Below are positions 53,001-64,000 of a stretch of 64,000 bases of DNA, one piece after another. Under the pieces are notes generated by a model. The model did not search any database. It saw only the letters and a program-made list of their open reading frames with translations, and had not been told where the DNA came from. The translations under genes and the position numbers were made by a program. The number at the start of each line of letters is the position of its first letter. Position 1 is the first letter of the stretch. Origin of the DNA: Pogonophryne albipinna (lineage: Eukaryota > Chordata > Actinopteri > Perciformes > Artedidraconidae); contig CM053248.1 of assembly GCA_028583405.1 (NCBI GenBank), positions 19,337,139 through 19,401,138 of the forward strand, written 5' to 3'.

Positions 53001-53736
53001 ACCTAGATTTGGATTCAGAAGACAGAACTTTAAAGTCCTTCCCATTAACTTCATCAATCGGAGGACACAAGTTTATGGTAGTGCGGTATGACACATTTGT
53101 GAGAAGCTTGGCCTGTATTAATCTCAGGACACTTTTATCTTTTTGAGTTTCTTGGTTGCTTCCTAATGCAGTTTCCAATGATTAAGAGTGCATTGAATAC
53201 ACATATTAAAGCATTCTTCATGTAGAAAACGCTATCAACAAGTGCTGAAGAACAAATCTGATGCACTTCCTTACGTTTTCCAAAGGATATTATAGTGTCA
53301 GTCTTTGCAAGAGAGAGAGAGTGAGTGGAACTTTTATAGCACAACCACACAGGGATTGACACCCAGCCATGTCTTTTGGAACACAGAGAACCGGAGAACA
53401 TGCTGCCATCAAATATCCTATAAAGGCCTCTGTGTCTTTTGGAACCATAAACTTTCTGTTAGAAGAGATGCACTTCCTGTTGGCCTCAACAGCGGTTCGA
53501 GCAGTTGCCTCTGAACCAGTGGACATAATGGATGTAATGGCTAAGGAGTAATGGCTGAAAACACTTTATAGTGTCTCTGAAAATAAATAAATCCAATGTG
53601 GTTGGAGAGTTGACAAAAACCGTGCAAGACATAAGAATAATGTTTCGTAGCATAAAAGAAAGTATCTCCTCCCTTGTGTAATTGTTTTAACATTTTGTAG
53701 TCATTTTTCTAGTCAACCGCTTTTGTTTCTTGAATC
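50069..53736 (+). other. Intron C-D, first part
   Basis: No exon or clear transposon. 51195-51300 has loose repeats of GTTACCAA(G/T)AT and CCAACTAAG(C/T)TTAGT. A C20 run lies at 52022-52041. ACTAC/GTAGT-rich sequence around 51850-52120 may be an undefined inverted-repeat element. Confidence 0.45.
52022..52041 (+). repeat. Poly(C) run, 20 nt
   Basis: Uninterrupted C20 preceded by a CCAG. Confidence 0.99.
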
Positions 53737-54492
53737 CAGTGGCGAGCCGTGACTTTTATACCTAGGCCCTCTGACCCCCACCCCTTTCCTCAAGTTATTA
53801 CGTCACAGCGTATACTTCAGCGGACTATCAAAACAACGGCCCGGGGTGCAAAACGCATCAATGAAAGCGACCCTCTACCACACAAAACAACACGTGTAAA
53901 TAACCCTATTTGTGTTCTTTGAAATTGAAAAGGATATTGCATTGTGTTTGTTACTTTCGTTGCAGTTGTATGTCTTAAGTGTAATTTGGCATGCTTTTAT
54001 TTTGAAGGCAAGTTAACGCTGTTGACAGGAAGTTGTTGTTGCTATGGAAACAAGAAAAGTGTCACAGCGGGCGGAACTTGTCATAAAGTCCGCTATAATA
54101 ACACCCACCCATTTAGAGGAAAGATATGATTGGTCAATTGTACTGTCATTTGACATTACTCTCTCGTTCAGTTACTATAGCGGGGCCCTCTGTGAATTCA
54201 TAGCTGGACCGCCTGGACGTCCATCAGCTCCTCTCTTCACAGTAACTCGCAGAGACGAGCTTCTTTCATTTAACCCTTCACATTCCAACAGAAACTGAAT
54301 AGGCAGATTCGAAGGATTTATTTCTTTGGAAATGTTATTTTAAATACAATTAAATCAAGTTATTTTGGTAAAACTAATGAAAAAAATATTTAAAAAAATA
54401 TATATTGTTTTTTTTAATGTTTTTAAATATTATTTTGTAGAATATCTTAGGCCCTCACAGAGGGCCTAGAGGGCCCTGACGGATCGCCACTG
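53737..54492. mobile_element. 756-bp non-autonomous hAT
   Basis: CAGTGGCGA...TCGCCACTG termini; the subterminal TAGGCCCTCTG is matched by AGGGCCTAGAGGGCCC. It is flanked by CTTGAATC (53729-53736) and CTTGAACC (54493-54500), a 7/8 match to an 8-bp duplication. No transposase recognised. Confidence 0.87.
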
Positions 54493-54500
54493 CTTGAACC

Positions 54501-55797
54501 CCTCCTCACGTTTTTGAAAATGTTTTGCTGTGTACTGACATCTCAGCATTACACCTATACATTGTCAAAGTAACTGATACAGCCAATAGCTGGAGTTTCA
54601 AAAATACAACCCAAGTTGTAATAAACTGTTTTATGTTAAACATTGTGGTTACAAATCACAAGATCCAAATCTTTTTTAAAAGGCAATTCAAAATATTCTG
54701 ACTGTCATTGCAGATGTATTTGCTGTAAGAATAAAGTGCAATCTTTCTACTTGTCCATATCACTAAGTGTGATTAAACTGGTGCGTATGTCTCTTTACAA
54801 GTTCATTAAGTAAGAATTTCGAATTGAGGCTGCAGTTAAAGTTCAATACCACTAATCAGGGAGAATGAAACATTTAACATAAATCCCTTCTCAGAGGCAG
54901 TAATTCATGATAGCAGAGACGATTCTTCAGCTCTCTCTCTCTCTGCCTGCTTTAGGCTCATTGACAAGATAGATGAGGCTTTGCGCTTTAGAGTTTGGAG
55001 GCATGTTTTAACTCGTATGGGCTTTTTGAGTGAGCTGCATCTCCAGGCCCAGTCTGAGACACAGACAGGGCCTCATGAGCGAGCTGCATCCTGGGGCTCA
55101 GAGCCAAAGATTCACGGCTGAATGATGCCGTGGAGAGTGTGATTGTATGGCACTTATCTGCTTTTCCACAGGGCCAAGTGCACCCTACAGCAAACACAGC
55201 CGCGCACACACACATCTCACACTCCATTGTGTGTGGAGACTTCCATCTGCTGATTCAATTAGGTTCAGATTGTTCTGTAAATGCATGTGCAGCAGAGTCT
55301 GGAATGCTAGAAGGAACAATGTCATGGGACATTCTTATGTAATAAGATGTAATATAATGTAGTAGAATGTAATCAAAATGCGTTCAGTGTTGCATCTAAT
55401 GTTAAAAGAAAATACTGTGTGCAAACCAAGATTCTTATGGCCTAGAAAATTGCATAAATAAAGGTGTCAAAGTTAAGCAAGGGGCTCCTCCCAGGTATGC
55501 ACACAGTGAAACATCCTACAGTTGGGAAATGACTGAAGTCAGGAGTCAAGATAGTGTGATCGCGTCGAATATTTTTGGACAAAAATGGGATGAGGAACAT
55601 AGTCATCCCCCTAATTTCAACCAATGCAAACAAGTGTTAAAATAAAAAGCACAACCATTGTTAAATCAGTACGACTTCACAGTCTTCTGAAGAAGTAAAG
55701 TTCTACTGCATCAAGCTCTGATTGCCTCAAACTAATTATTATAAACTTGTTAAGACTGTAATAGCTATCAAATATTAGCTAAGTTAAAGTGTTCCTA
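54501..55797 (+). other. Intron C-D, unassigned
   Basis: Nothing recognisable. Confidence 0.5.
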
Positions 55798-56280
55798 TCA
55801 TGCTATATTTTAAACACATATTGTAGGGCCATACCTATATAAAACATGTCTGCAAAGTTTTTTTTTCAAAATACCAAACAGATCATGCATTTTAGCCATG
55901 CCTCATTTCGCTCTATTTTGCTTTCCTCCAGCCCTGTTTTTGCATGAGCTGCAGCTGACCACGCCCCCCTGCAAAGGAGGGGAGCGAGGCACGAGCGTCA
56001 TGTTACCATGCTGTTACCATGCTGTTACCATGCTACGGCAACCTCTCATTCCCCTGATAGGTGGAGCGTTGCCCATGTAGGCGGAGCGTCACCGCCCACT
56101 ATTCCGGGCTGATGTCTGGTCGGATGGAATCTGTATCAGTCTGTATCCGCTCGTTGTAGCCCCGTTTTTAAAACATTTGGGTACGGAGGAAAGAGAGAGG
56201 GTTGTGTTTTCTGGAACACCGGGGACACATATTCATGTATAAAAGACGTACAAAAGTGCATTTTGCATGATAGGTCCACT
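55798..56280. mobile_element. 483-bp MITE with TTAA flanks
   Basis: AGTGTTCCTATCATGC at the left and GCATGATAGGTCCACT at the right are imperfect inverted ends flanked by TTAA (55794-55797, 56281-56284). It contains TGCATG at 55941 and 56264, and a threefold GTTACCATGCT tandem near 56002-56035. Confidence 0.78.
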
Positions 56281-56284
56281 TTAA

Positions 56285-57089
56285 GGTGTTTGTGTAGAGG
56301 TTCCCTACGCGCTTGAAATTGTCGCATAGCAGTGCACTCAAAGTCCAAATTATTTCAACTTTGAACTTGATTGCCCTGACCTTTCAACATGCAACCAATC
56401 AAGTGACAGGTGTATGTAGCGGCACAAGCTAGCACAGAGGTAACTCTAGAAAAGGAACATAACTAGCTGTTTGACCTTGTGACTCTGCACCCAAACATTG
56501 TGGTGAGCAAAGAGCAAATGACGTATCATGGGAATGCAGGTTTACCCTACAGCTGCCTTCATGTGACAAGCACTGAAACGGCTCTGTGCTGACGTTGCCA
56601 TGGAGAGGGTGGTGCAAACAGATTAAACCAAAGCATTACCTGGCGTCTTGCAGCGCTTGAAATTTACCCAGAGGTAACAAAACGAAATGTAACTAGGTGT
56701 TTTCACAGCTGGACTTTTCACCCAACCTTGCAGAGAGCAAAGACCTACCGGTAATTGAGTTTCATGTGAAAGCAGCTTAACCCTAACCCTTTTTATCCTA
56801 CAACAGGAAATAATATGTATGTATGATGAGGACTGCTATCTGTGGTTTGATGTCCTGTTAACCAAGCCCCCCTGACTGTAACTCCAGCTTTATTTCTCAT
56901 GTCTAACCAGCCTGACGTCTCTGGCCTCTGCTTCTGGATCTGTAGCTCCTTCCTGACCTGCAGCTCTCTCATCTGTGCTTTGTGTCTCTTTTCTCCTCTC
57001 TTCTTTTCCCCATTTGTTATATCATTTCATTTCTGGACTCCGCTTCCTTTTGTCGCTTGATTTCCAACCCCACCTCCTGGCCACTGCAG
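56285..57089 (+). other. Intron C-D end, with pyrimidine tract
   Basis: 56883-57060 is strongly C/T-rich and leads to the exon D acceptor ccactgcag. No GCATG is present within 300 nt upstream of the exon. Confidence 0.6.
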
Positions 57090-57182
57090 GGCTTTGGGTT
57101 TGTAACATTTGAAACGAGTGCTGATGCTGACCGTGCGCGGGAGAAACTAAATGGTACAATCGTAGAGGGACGCAAAATAGAG
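57090..57182 (+). CDS. rbfox3: rbfox3 exon D: 93-nt RRM exon (RNP1)
   Basis: The exon is 93 nt (31 codons, phase 0/0), starting [20 protein letters not shown] and ending [17 protein letters not shown] is RNP1 (beta-3), whose aromatic residues contact RNA, so an isoform lacking this exon stays in frame but cannot bind normally. In RBFOX1/2 the equivalent 93-nt exon is alternatively skipped under autoregulation to give dominant-negative protein (Damianov and Black). Here the donor GAG|GTGCCT is weak at +4 to +6. The intron is C/T-rich on both sides (about 56883-57060 and 57186-57350). TGCATG hexamers lie downstream at 57360 and 57511. Alternative splicing here is inferred. Confidence 0.97.
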
Positions 57183-57359
57183 GTGCCTTCCTTTTCCTGT
57201 CACTTCTTACCTCTCCCCCCCCCCTTTTCTTTTTTAACTCCTCCCCAGACTCTTTCTTTCCTTTCTCTGCCTGCCTGACGTTTCCTGCAATTCCCCCTCT
57301 TTTCCCTCTCTTCCTTCGCTCCTTTCTTTCCTCTCTCCTGCCTGCTGCACCTTGAACGC

Positions 57360-57365
57360 TGCATG
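57360..57365 (+). promoter_or_regulatory. Candidate RBFOX site TGCATG
   Basis: The hexamer lies 178 nt downstream of the 93-nt exon. In the family, downstream UGCAUG usually promotes inclusion. Use is inferred. Confidence 0.4.
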
Positions 57366-57510
57366 CTGAACCCTGATCCGTAAGTGCGTGTGTCAAAGAG
57401 AAAGACAGACCTATTCAGTGTGTGTGAGTGTGTTGCGGTGTAATTTTCTTTTACTCAAATGGTGAATTCTACTTTGCTCATGATGGATTTGTGTTTGTCG
57501 CTGTGGCATG

Positions 57511-57516
57511 TGCATG
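57511..57516 (+). promoter_or_regulatory. Candidate RBFOX site TGCATG
   Basis: Second hexamer, 329 nt downstream of the 93-nt exon; a third lies at 58433-58438. Confidence 0.38.
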
Positions 57517-58629
57517 AGATCACAAAGGGTTTTGATTTGAGTCAGAACATAAACTCTTTCAAAATGGCAATCAGTGATCTGCCAGTGAGTCTTACACTTT
57601 ACTAAGGTTACCAAGAAGTTTTATTGTTTTATTAAAGTCCATTTAGAGTTCCATGTTGATGTCACCATCCTCTCGTTGGGTCTGTTTTATTTTTTCCATT
57701 GTAACGTATCATCTAGGAACCTTATAGCTTTGTATAGATACAAATATGTTATATTTTATCACTTTATACAATTATTAACATTCATTAGCCCACATGCAGC
57801 GTCCTAGCCTCTTAAAAATGTCATTCAAACAGTTATTGACTATGTTATCCTGTGCAATGAACGGATATTATATTGTAAGAGCAGTAATGTTGGAAACATT
57901 AAAAATCCTGACATAATGACATTTAGTAACTGCGAAAACAATGTGATTATCATTGTTTTCCCCTATGTTAATGGAACATTTAATATGGACAGCAAACATG
58001 TTTTCTGTAGCAAAATGTACAACGTAATCTATGATATCCAAACTCCTTGCAGTTCAACCTGCAAGGGGGTCAGGTGTAAACCCCTATTGGGAAATGATTA
58101 GCAAAATAAACGATGCCCTAGCTGTGTGTGTAATGTTTAATATGGCTTGTTTGCTATCTTAATTAGCCAGCACCGAGGTACATGACATATTAAATTACAC
58201 AACAGTGGCTGTACATAAAACATCACACTGTAAAATGTTGTAGTCCTCACTGTTTTGTGGCCTTGCACATTAACCTCACAGTAATTTTGTGGCAATTACA
58301 AAAATAAAAATGTAAATCTTGTGGAACTTTTCAGGGTTTTACAAACTGCAATGTCTTTGTGTATTCATACTTCAATGTTTGTCTTATTTATTTTGTATGA
58401 TGTTGTTGAAAGGGGTATTCACAACATCACACTGCATGTAGCATTACTTGCTGAAATGATCAAAAAAGAAGCATGGCATGACAAGTTGTGTGGATTATCG
58501 TGGAATATCAACAATGTGTGCACAGTTGATGTCTTCTGTGTGTGACCGTGTGTGCAGTATGTGTGTGTGTGAGTTGGTATTTATCACTATTTGGGGACAC
58601 CAATCTGTTAACACAATAACGGCATAGGG

Positions 58630-58802
<173 letters not shown>

Positions 58803-58808
58803 CTCACA

Positions 58809-58813
58809 CTAAC
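58809..58813 (+). promoter_or_regulatory. Predicted branch point CTAAC for exon E
   Basis: CTAAC matches the vertebrate yUnAy branch consensus, 21 nt upstream of exon E, with no competing AG in between. Confidence 0.6.
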
Positions 58814-58833
58814 TGCTGTCTGTGTGCTGACAG

Positions 58834-58894
58834 GTCAACAATGCCACAGCCAGAGTAATGACCAACAAAAAAGTGGCAAACCCTTATACAAACG
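58834..58894 (+). CDS. rbfox3: rbfox3 exon E: RRM C-terminal end (61 nt)
   Basis: The exon is 61 nt, phase 0 to phase 1, encoding VNNATARVMTNKKVANPYTN plus the first base of a Gly codon. This is beta-4 of the RRM and the start of the C-terminal extension. NKKVANPY differs slightly from the NKKTGNPY I recall for mammalian RBFOX3. The acceptor is gtgctgacag, the donor ACG|GTAAGA. A good branch-point match (CTAAC, 58809-58813) lies 21 nt upstream, and a 169-bp (TG)n ends at 58800 just before it. Skipping would shift frame. Confidence 0.96.
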
Positions 58895-59543
58895 GTAAGA
58901 CATTTTTCAATTCCTCCAGGTTTATTTTAATTGTCTCTTTCCTTTTATTTCTCCCACTTTTATGGCTTCTTCTCTTACTCGTAGTTTCCCTTTATTTTCT
59001 TCACTCTGTCGTTTGTTTTCTCCATCATTGTATTCCACTGCCAGTGTCGGACCTGGCTACATTACAGAGCAACAGATTTGATGGTTGTATGAAAGAAATA
59101 AATCATGATGATCAAATGCTACCCATTGAGCCAGGAAACAAAAAGCTGCAAATGGAAGATAGATTGCTCATTCTGCCTTCATACACACAGAGTTATCACA
59201 CGTTTGATTCATGGCATCAATATTTGTCAGAGAGGTAGTCGATTTGGTTTGAAATATCACGCAAATAGCAAAGTGAAATCTTTTCCTACTCGGCAGGGAT
59301 AATAAGGAATAGGAAATACAGGGAATAGAGGCAATAAAAAAGAGCCAGGAGTCGGGAAAGAGAAGGCTCTTTAGAGTTTCTCTCCTCCAGCTCTCTCACG
59401 GAGCGTCATTCACGTGGATGGAATGAAAGAGTGGAGTGGGGAGAGGGATACACGTAAAAGATGTTGAAGAGCAAGAGAAGCAAAAAAGAAGAGGGGCTGG
59501 ACCAACACGGGAATGAATTAAATGGCCAGAGATGTCAGCAGCT

Positions 59544-59544
<1 letters not shown>
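58895..59544 (+). other. Intron E-F, first part
   Basis: Nothing recognisable beyond a T-rich stretch. Confidence 0.5.
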
Positions 59545-59627
<83 letters not shown>

Positions 59628-59632
59628 ACACA
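59545..59632 (+). repeat. (CA)n microsatellite, about 88 bp
   Basis: CA dinucleotides with one CATA interruption. Confidence 0.98.
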
Positions 59633-60767
59633 GAGAGAGATGGACGGACACTTCCATCTTGTTTGAGGATGCAGAGAAAGGGAGAATGGGCCCCAACAGG
59701 TTTTTCATTCGTCACTTTCATTAGGCCCAAAGTAAGAATACACGCAAAAAAATCGAACACAAGCATATTTCCTCCCAGTTCATCTCTCTGTTTCTCAGTT
59801 CTAGTCCATCTGCTTTATTGGCTTTAGCAGTGTTTGCAAGTACAGTTTTTACTTGTTTACTTACAACAAGTAAAAAAAAAAAAGACACATTTGAATGACA
59901 TGTAAGGTAAAATAATGATAACCACAGCGGGACAAACAAGAAAAAGAATAAAAGACCCCAGTTGCTTCCAGATTTTTAAACAAGATGACACCATATATTA
60001 AGATTCGCTCTGCCATCTTTTGTTATTCTTTGCCATTGCTAAAATTGTGCTTTGGTTGTCACTTCCCCAGTACATACCTTTAACCACTAAGGAAGACACT
60101 AATGTATTATACTTATAACAAGATATAACTAGCAATATATGATGAAATGCTCCGTTAGATAAACGTATTGAGAATTAAAAATAGAACTATGGTCAGAGCT
60201 TTTGAAAGTATATAAACATTATCCTTTGTATCCAGTTACAGTCAAGGTTCTTTAACAAAAGTGCTGCATTATTAAATGCATGACAGACTAGCCAATCATC
60301 AGAGACACCCACATCTGTCTTGTGACATTTTGTGTCTCTATGTGACTTTAATTGTATTAAAACCTTACAAATTGTACACTGGTGTACCCAACAGTTGATA
60401 CTACTCCTAAGTGTTAAATATTTAATAGTAACAGCAATCATAAAACTTCCATCAGGCAATAGTTATGCAAAATCGTATCTTGAAATGCAGCATTTTGAAG
60501 CAACATTTTGAAGAGATAGCATCTATCCATCACGGGCTATTCAAGCTCCTCAGAGGGTACATGTTTGTGAATTCTTAACAATAAGTGAAACAAAAGAAAC
60601 AGATTAAGAAACTCACAATGCAATGCCCTGTTGGATGGACAAATACTCAAGTAAAGGCTATAATTCCTTCCTAAAAGGGAAAATATAATAGTATAGTAAC
60701 TCTGTTTAGAAGGTTTGTGTAGGAACACAGGCATGTACAGTTTTCTAACATTGTGTGTCTCCTGCAG
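59633..60767 (+). other. Intron E-F, last part
   Basis: No repeat recognised. TGCATG at 60277-60282 and GCATG at 60731-60735 lie upstream of exon F. Confidence 0.5.
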
Positions 60768-60821
60768 GCTGGAAGCTGAATCCAGTGGTCGGAGCGATGT
60801 ACGGTCCTGAGTTCTATGCAG
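60768..60821 (+). CDS. rbfox3: rbfox3 exon F: post-RRM segment (54 nt)
   Basis: The exon is 54 nt. It completes the split Gly codon (G|GC) and encodes WKLNPVVGAMYGPEFYA plus the first base of the next codon. YGPEFYA matches RBFOX3 rather than the YSPEFYA of RBFOX1. The acceptor is gtctcctgcag, the donor GCAG|GTAAAG. A GCATG core lies at 60731-60735, about 33 nt before the exon. The following exons (VTGFPYP-type and later) are not found before 64000. Confidence 0.96.
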
Positions 60822-60955
60822 GTAAAGAATCACACAGTTCTGAAAAGAAGAATGCATTGCAAAACAAAACAGTATTGTACTATAGAATCCTTCTACTGCT
60901 CGGATTTTATACCCTCCCCTTAATTTTTCTTAGTTATTTTCTTCCCTATGTATTG

Positions 60956-61149
<194 letters not shown>

Positions 61150-61459
61150 ACAGTTTGAAGTGGCAGCTTGGTTTCATTTGGTAGAAGTGCTGAGACTGTC
61201 CGCTCGCCGTAACTGCTCGACTTTTTGCTCATTAGTCTGAAAACTGTTCGTTCCCAGACAGGTTTACAGCACTCCTCTAAATAACCAGCGCGACAAAGAG
61301 AGGCCATCCATCTCTTTTATTTCTCCTTCCCTCTCTCCCTGCTTCTCTGCCTCCGTCCCTCCATCCCACCATATATCCCGCCATCCCGCCAACCAAACAG
61401 CCACCTCAGACGACCTCCAAACCCTCCATCACACTGCTCCACGCTCCACTGCCCCATTC

Positions 61460-62984
<1,525 letters not shown>

Positions 62985-64000
62985 TACATTACCTTTCGAC
63001 GCGAAAGAGGAGCGGTTCAACTCTGAGTCCCTCCCGGATGACTGAACTTCTCACCTTATCCCTAAGGGAGACGCCAGCCACCCTGCGGAGAAAACCCATC
63101 TCGGCCGCTTGTATCCGCGATCTCGTTCTTTCGGTCATGACCCATCCTTCATGACCATAGGTGAGGGTAGGAACGAAAATGGCCCAGTAGACAGAGAGCT
63201 TGGCCTTCTGGCTCAGCTCCCTTTTCGTCACAACGGTGCGGTAAAGCGACTGCAGTACCGCTCCCGCTGCTCCGATTCTCCGGCCCATCTCACGCTCCAT
63301 TGTTCCCTTACTCGAGAACAAGACCCCGAGATACTTGAACTCCTTCACTTGGGGTAAGGACTCATTCCCTACTTGGAGTGGACAGTCCATCAGTTTCCTG
63401 CTGAGAACCATGGCCTCAGATTTGGAGGTGCTGATCCTCATCCCAGCCGCTTCACACTCGGTTGCGAACCGATCCAGTGAGTGCTGAAGGTCGCAGACCG
63501 ATGAAGCCATTAGAACCACATCATCTACAAAAAGCAGTGGTGCAATCCTTAGTCCACCGAACTGCAGACCCCCTCCCCCACGACTACGCCTCAAAATCCT
63601 AACCATGAATATTACAAACAGGATTGGTGACAAAGCGCAGCCCTGGCGGAGGCCAACCCTCACCGAAAATGGGTCCGACTTACTGCCGAGGACCCGGACA
63701 CAGCTCTCGCTTTGGGAGTACAGCCATTGGATGGCCCTGAGTAAAGACCCACTCACCCCATACTCCTGCAGCACCTCCCACAGTAACTCCCTGGGAACTC
63801 GGTCATACGCCTTCTCCAAGTCTACAAAACACATGTAGACCGGATAAGCGTACTCCCAGGCCCCCTCCAGGATCCTTGCGAGAGTAAAAAGCTGGTCCGT
63901 CGTTCCACGACCAGGACGGAATCCGTATTGTTCCTCCTCAATCTGAGGTTCGACAATCGGCCTGACCCTCCTTTCGAGTACCTTAGAGTAAACTTTCCCG
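62985..64000 (-). mobile_element. Rex3 (RTE clade) LINE fragment
   Basis: A minus-strand element running off the right edge of the window. Its 3' part is missing: it stops at the codons for RVER near 62989, without the Rex3 tail seen at 39025. Confidence 0.9.
62989..64000 (-). pseudogene. Rex3 reverse transcriptase, open but partial
   Basis: From the window edge the frame is open throughout: KVLERRVRPIV, EEEQYGFRPGRGTTDQ, CFVDLEKAYDRVPRELLW (catalytic Asp), VGLRQGCALSPILF, LLFVDDVVLM (catalytic Asp pair), GMRISTSKSEAMVL, FKYLGVLFSS and SFLRRVAG-like MGFLRRVAGVSLRDKVRSSV, ending EPLLFRVER. This is the polymerase of an RTE-clade LINE, used in target-primed reverse transcription. Usual Rex3 copies read FADD at the active site; here it is FVDD. 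The 5' endonuclease part is outside, and the 3' end is truncated, so the copy is probably dead though recently inserted. Confidence 0.88.

Overview
The window is nuclear DNA from a vertebrate, almost certainly a teleost fish. It has short GT-AG exons in very long introns, L2-type and Rex3/RTE LINEs, tRNA-derived SINEs, a Tc1 element, many non-autonomous hAT/MITE elements and unusually long (TG)n arrays. I see nothing bacterial or viral. The species cannot be named from the sequence.

One host gene is visible. Six coding exons on the + strand (15413-15655, 27229-27372, 50015-50068, 57090-57182, 58834-58894, 60768-60821) encode the N-terminal linker, the complete RNA-recognition motif and the start of the C-terminal region of an RBFOX splicing factor. 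Paralogue-specific residues point to rbfox3 (NeuN). All junctions join in frame. Promoter, 5' exon(s), C-terminal exons and 3' end lie outside. The first 15.4 kb is therefore intron or upstream flank, and the last 3.2 kb is intron.

Layout. 1-1242: SINE, MITE and fold-back debris. 1243-6415: nearly full-length L2-like LINE (minus), split by a hAT with a perfect 8-bp target duplication. 6884-7696: (TG)n/(CA)n arrays. 9872-13178: MITEs, one carrying a SINE and a Tc1 element. 15413-15655: exon A. 16490-24477: MITEs, SINE, (TG)n and a nested BED/hATC-bearing hAT relic. 25125-25440: LINE tail. 27229-27372: exon B beside a (CA)n array. 27761-32717: hAT relic, two huge (TG)n arrays and two inverted-repeat elements. 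34300-38700: second L2-like LINE with an esterase-type ORF1. 39025-39392: Rex3 3' end. 43694-49040: nested hAT/MITEs and LINE tails. 50015-60821: exons C-F. 62985-64000: Rex3 reverse transcriptase fragment.

The main host-gene observations concern splicing. The 93-nt RRM exon has a weak donor, pyrimidine tracts on both sides and downstream TGCATG sites. A 169-bp (TG)n ends about a dozen bases before the branch point of the 61-nt exon. Exon B has a tandem NAGNAG acceptor. Every dinucleotide array longer than about 140 bp in the window is TG, not CA, on the gene's sense strand. I did not find a convincing novel system. The strongest unexplained signals are this (UG)n strand bias and the nested-transposon architecture.
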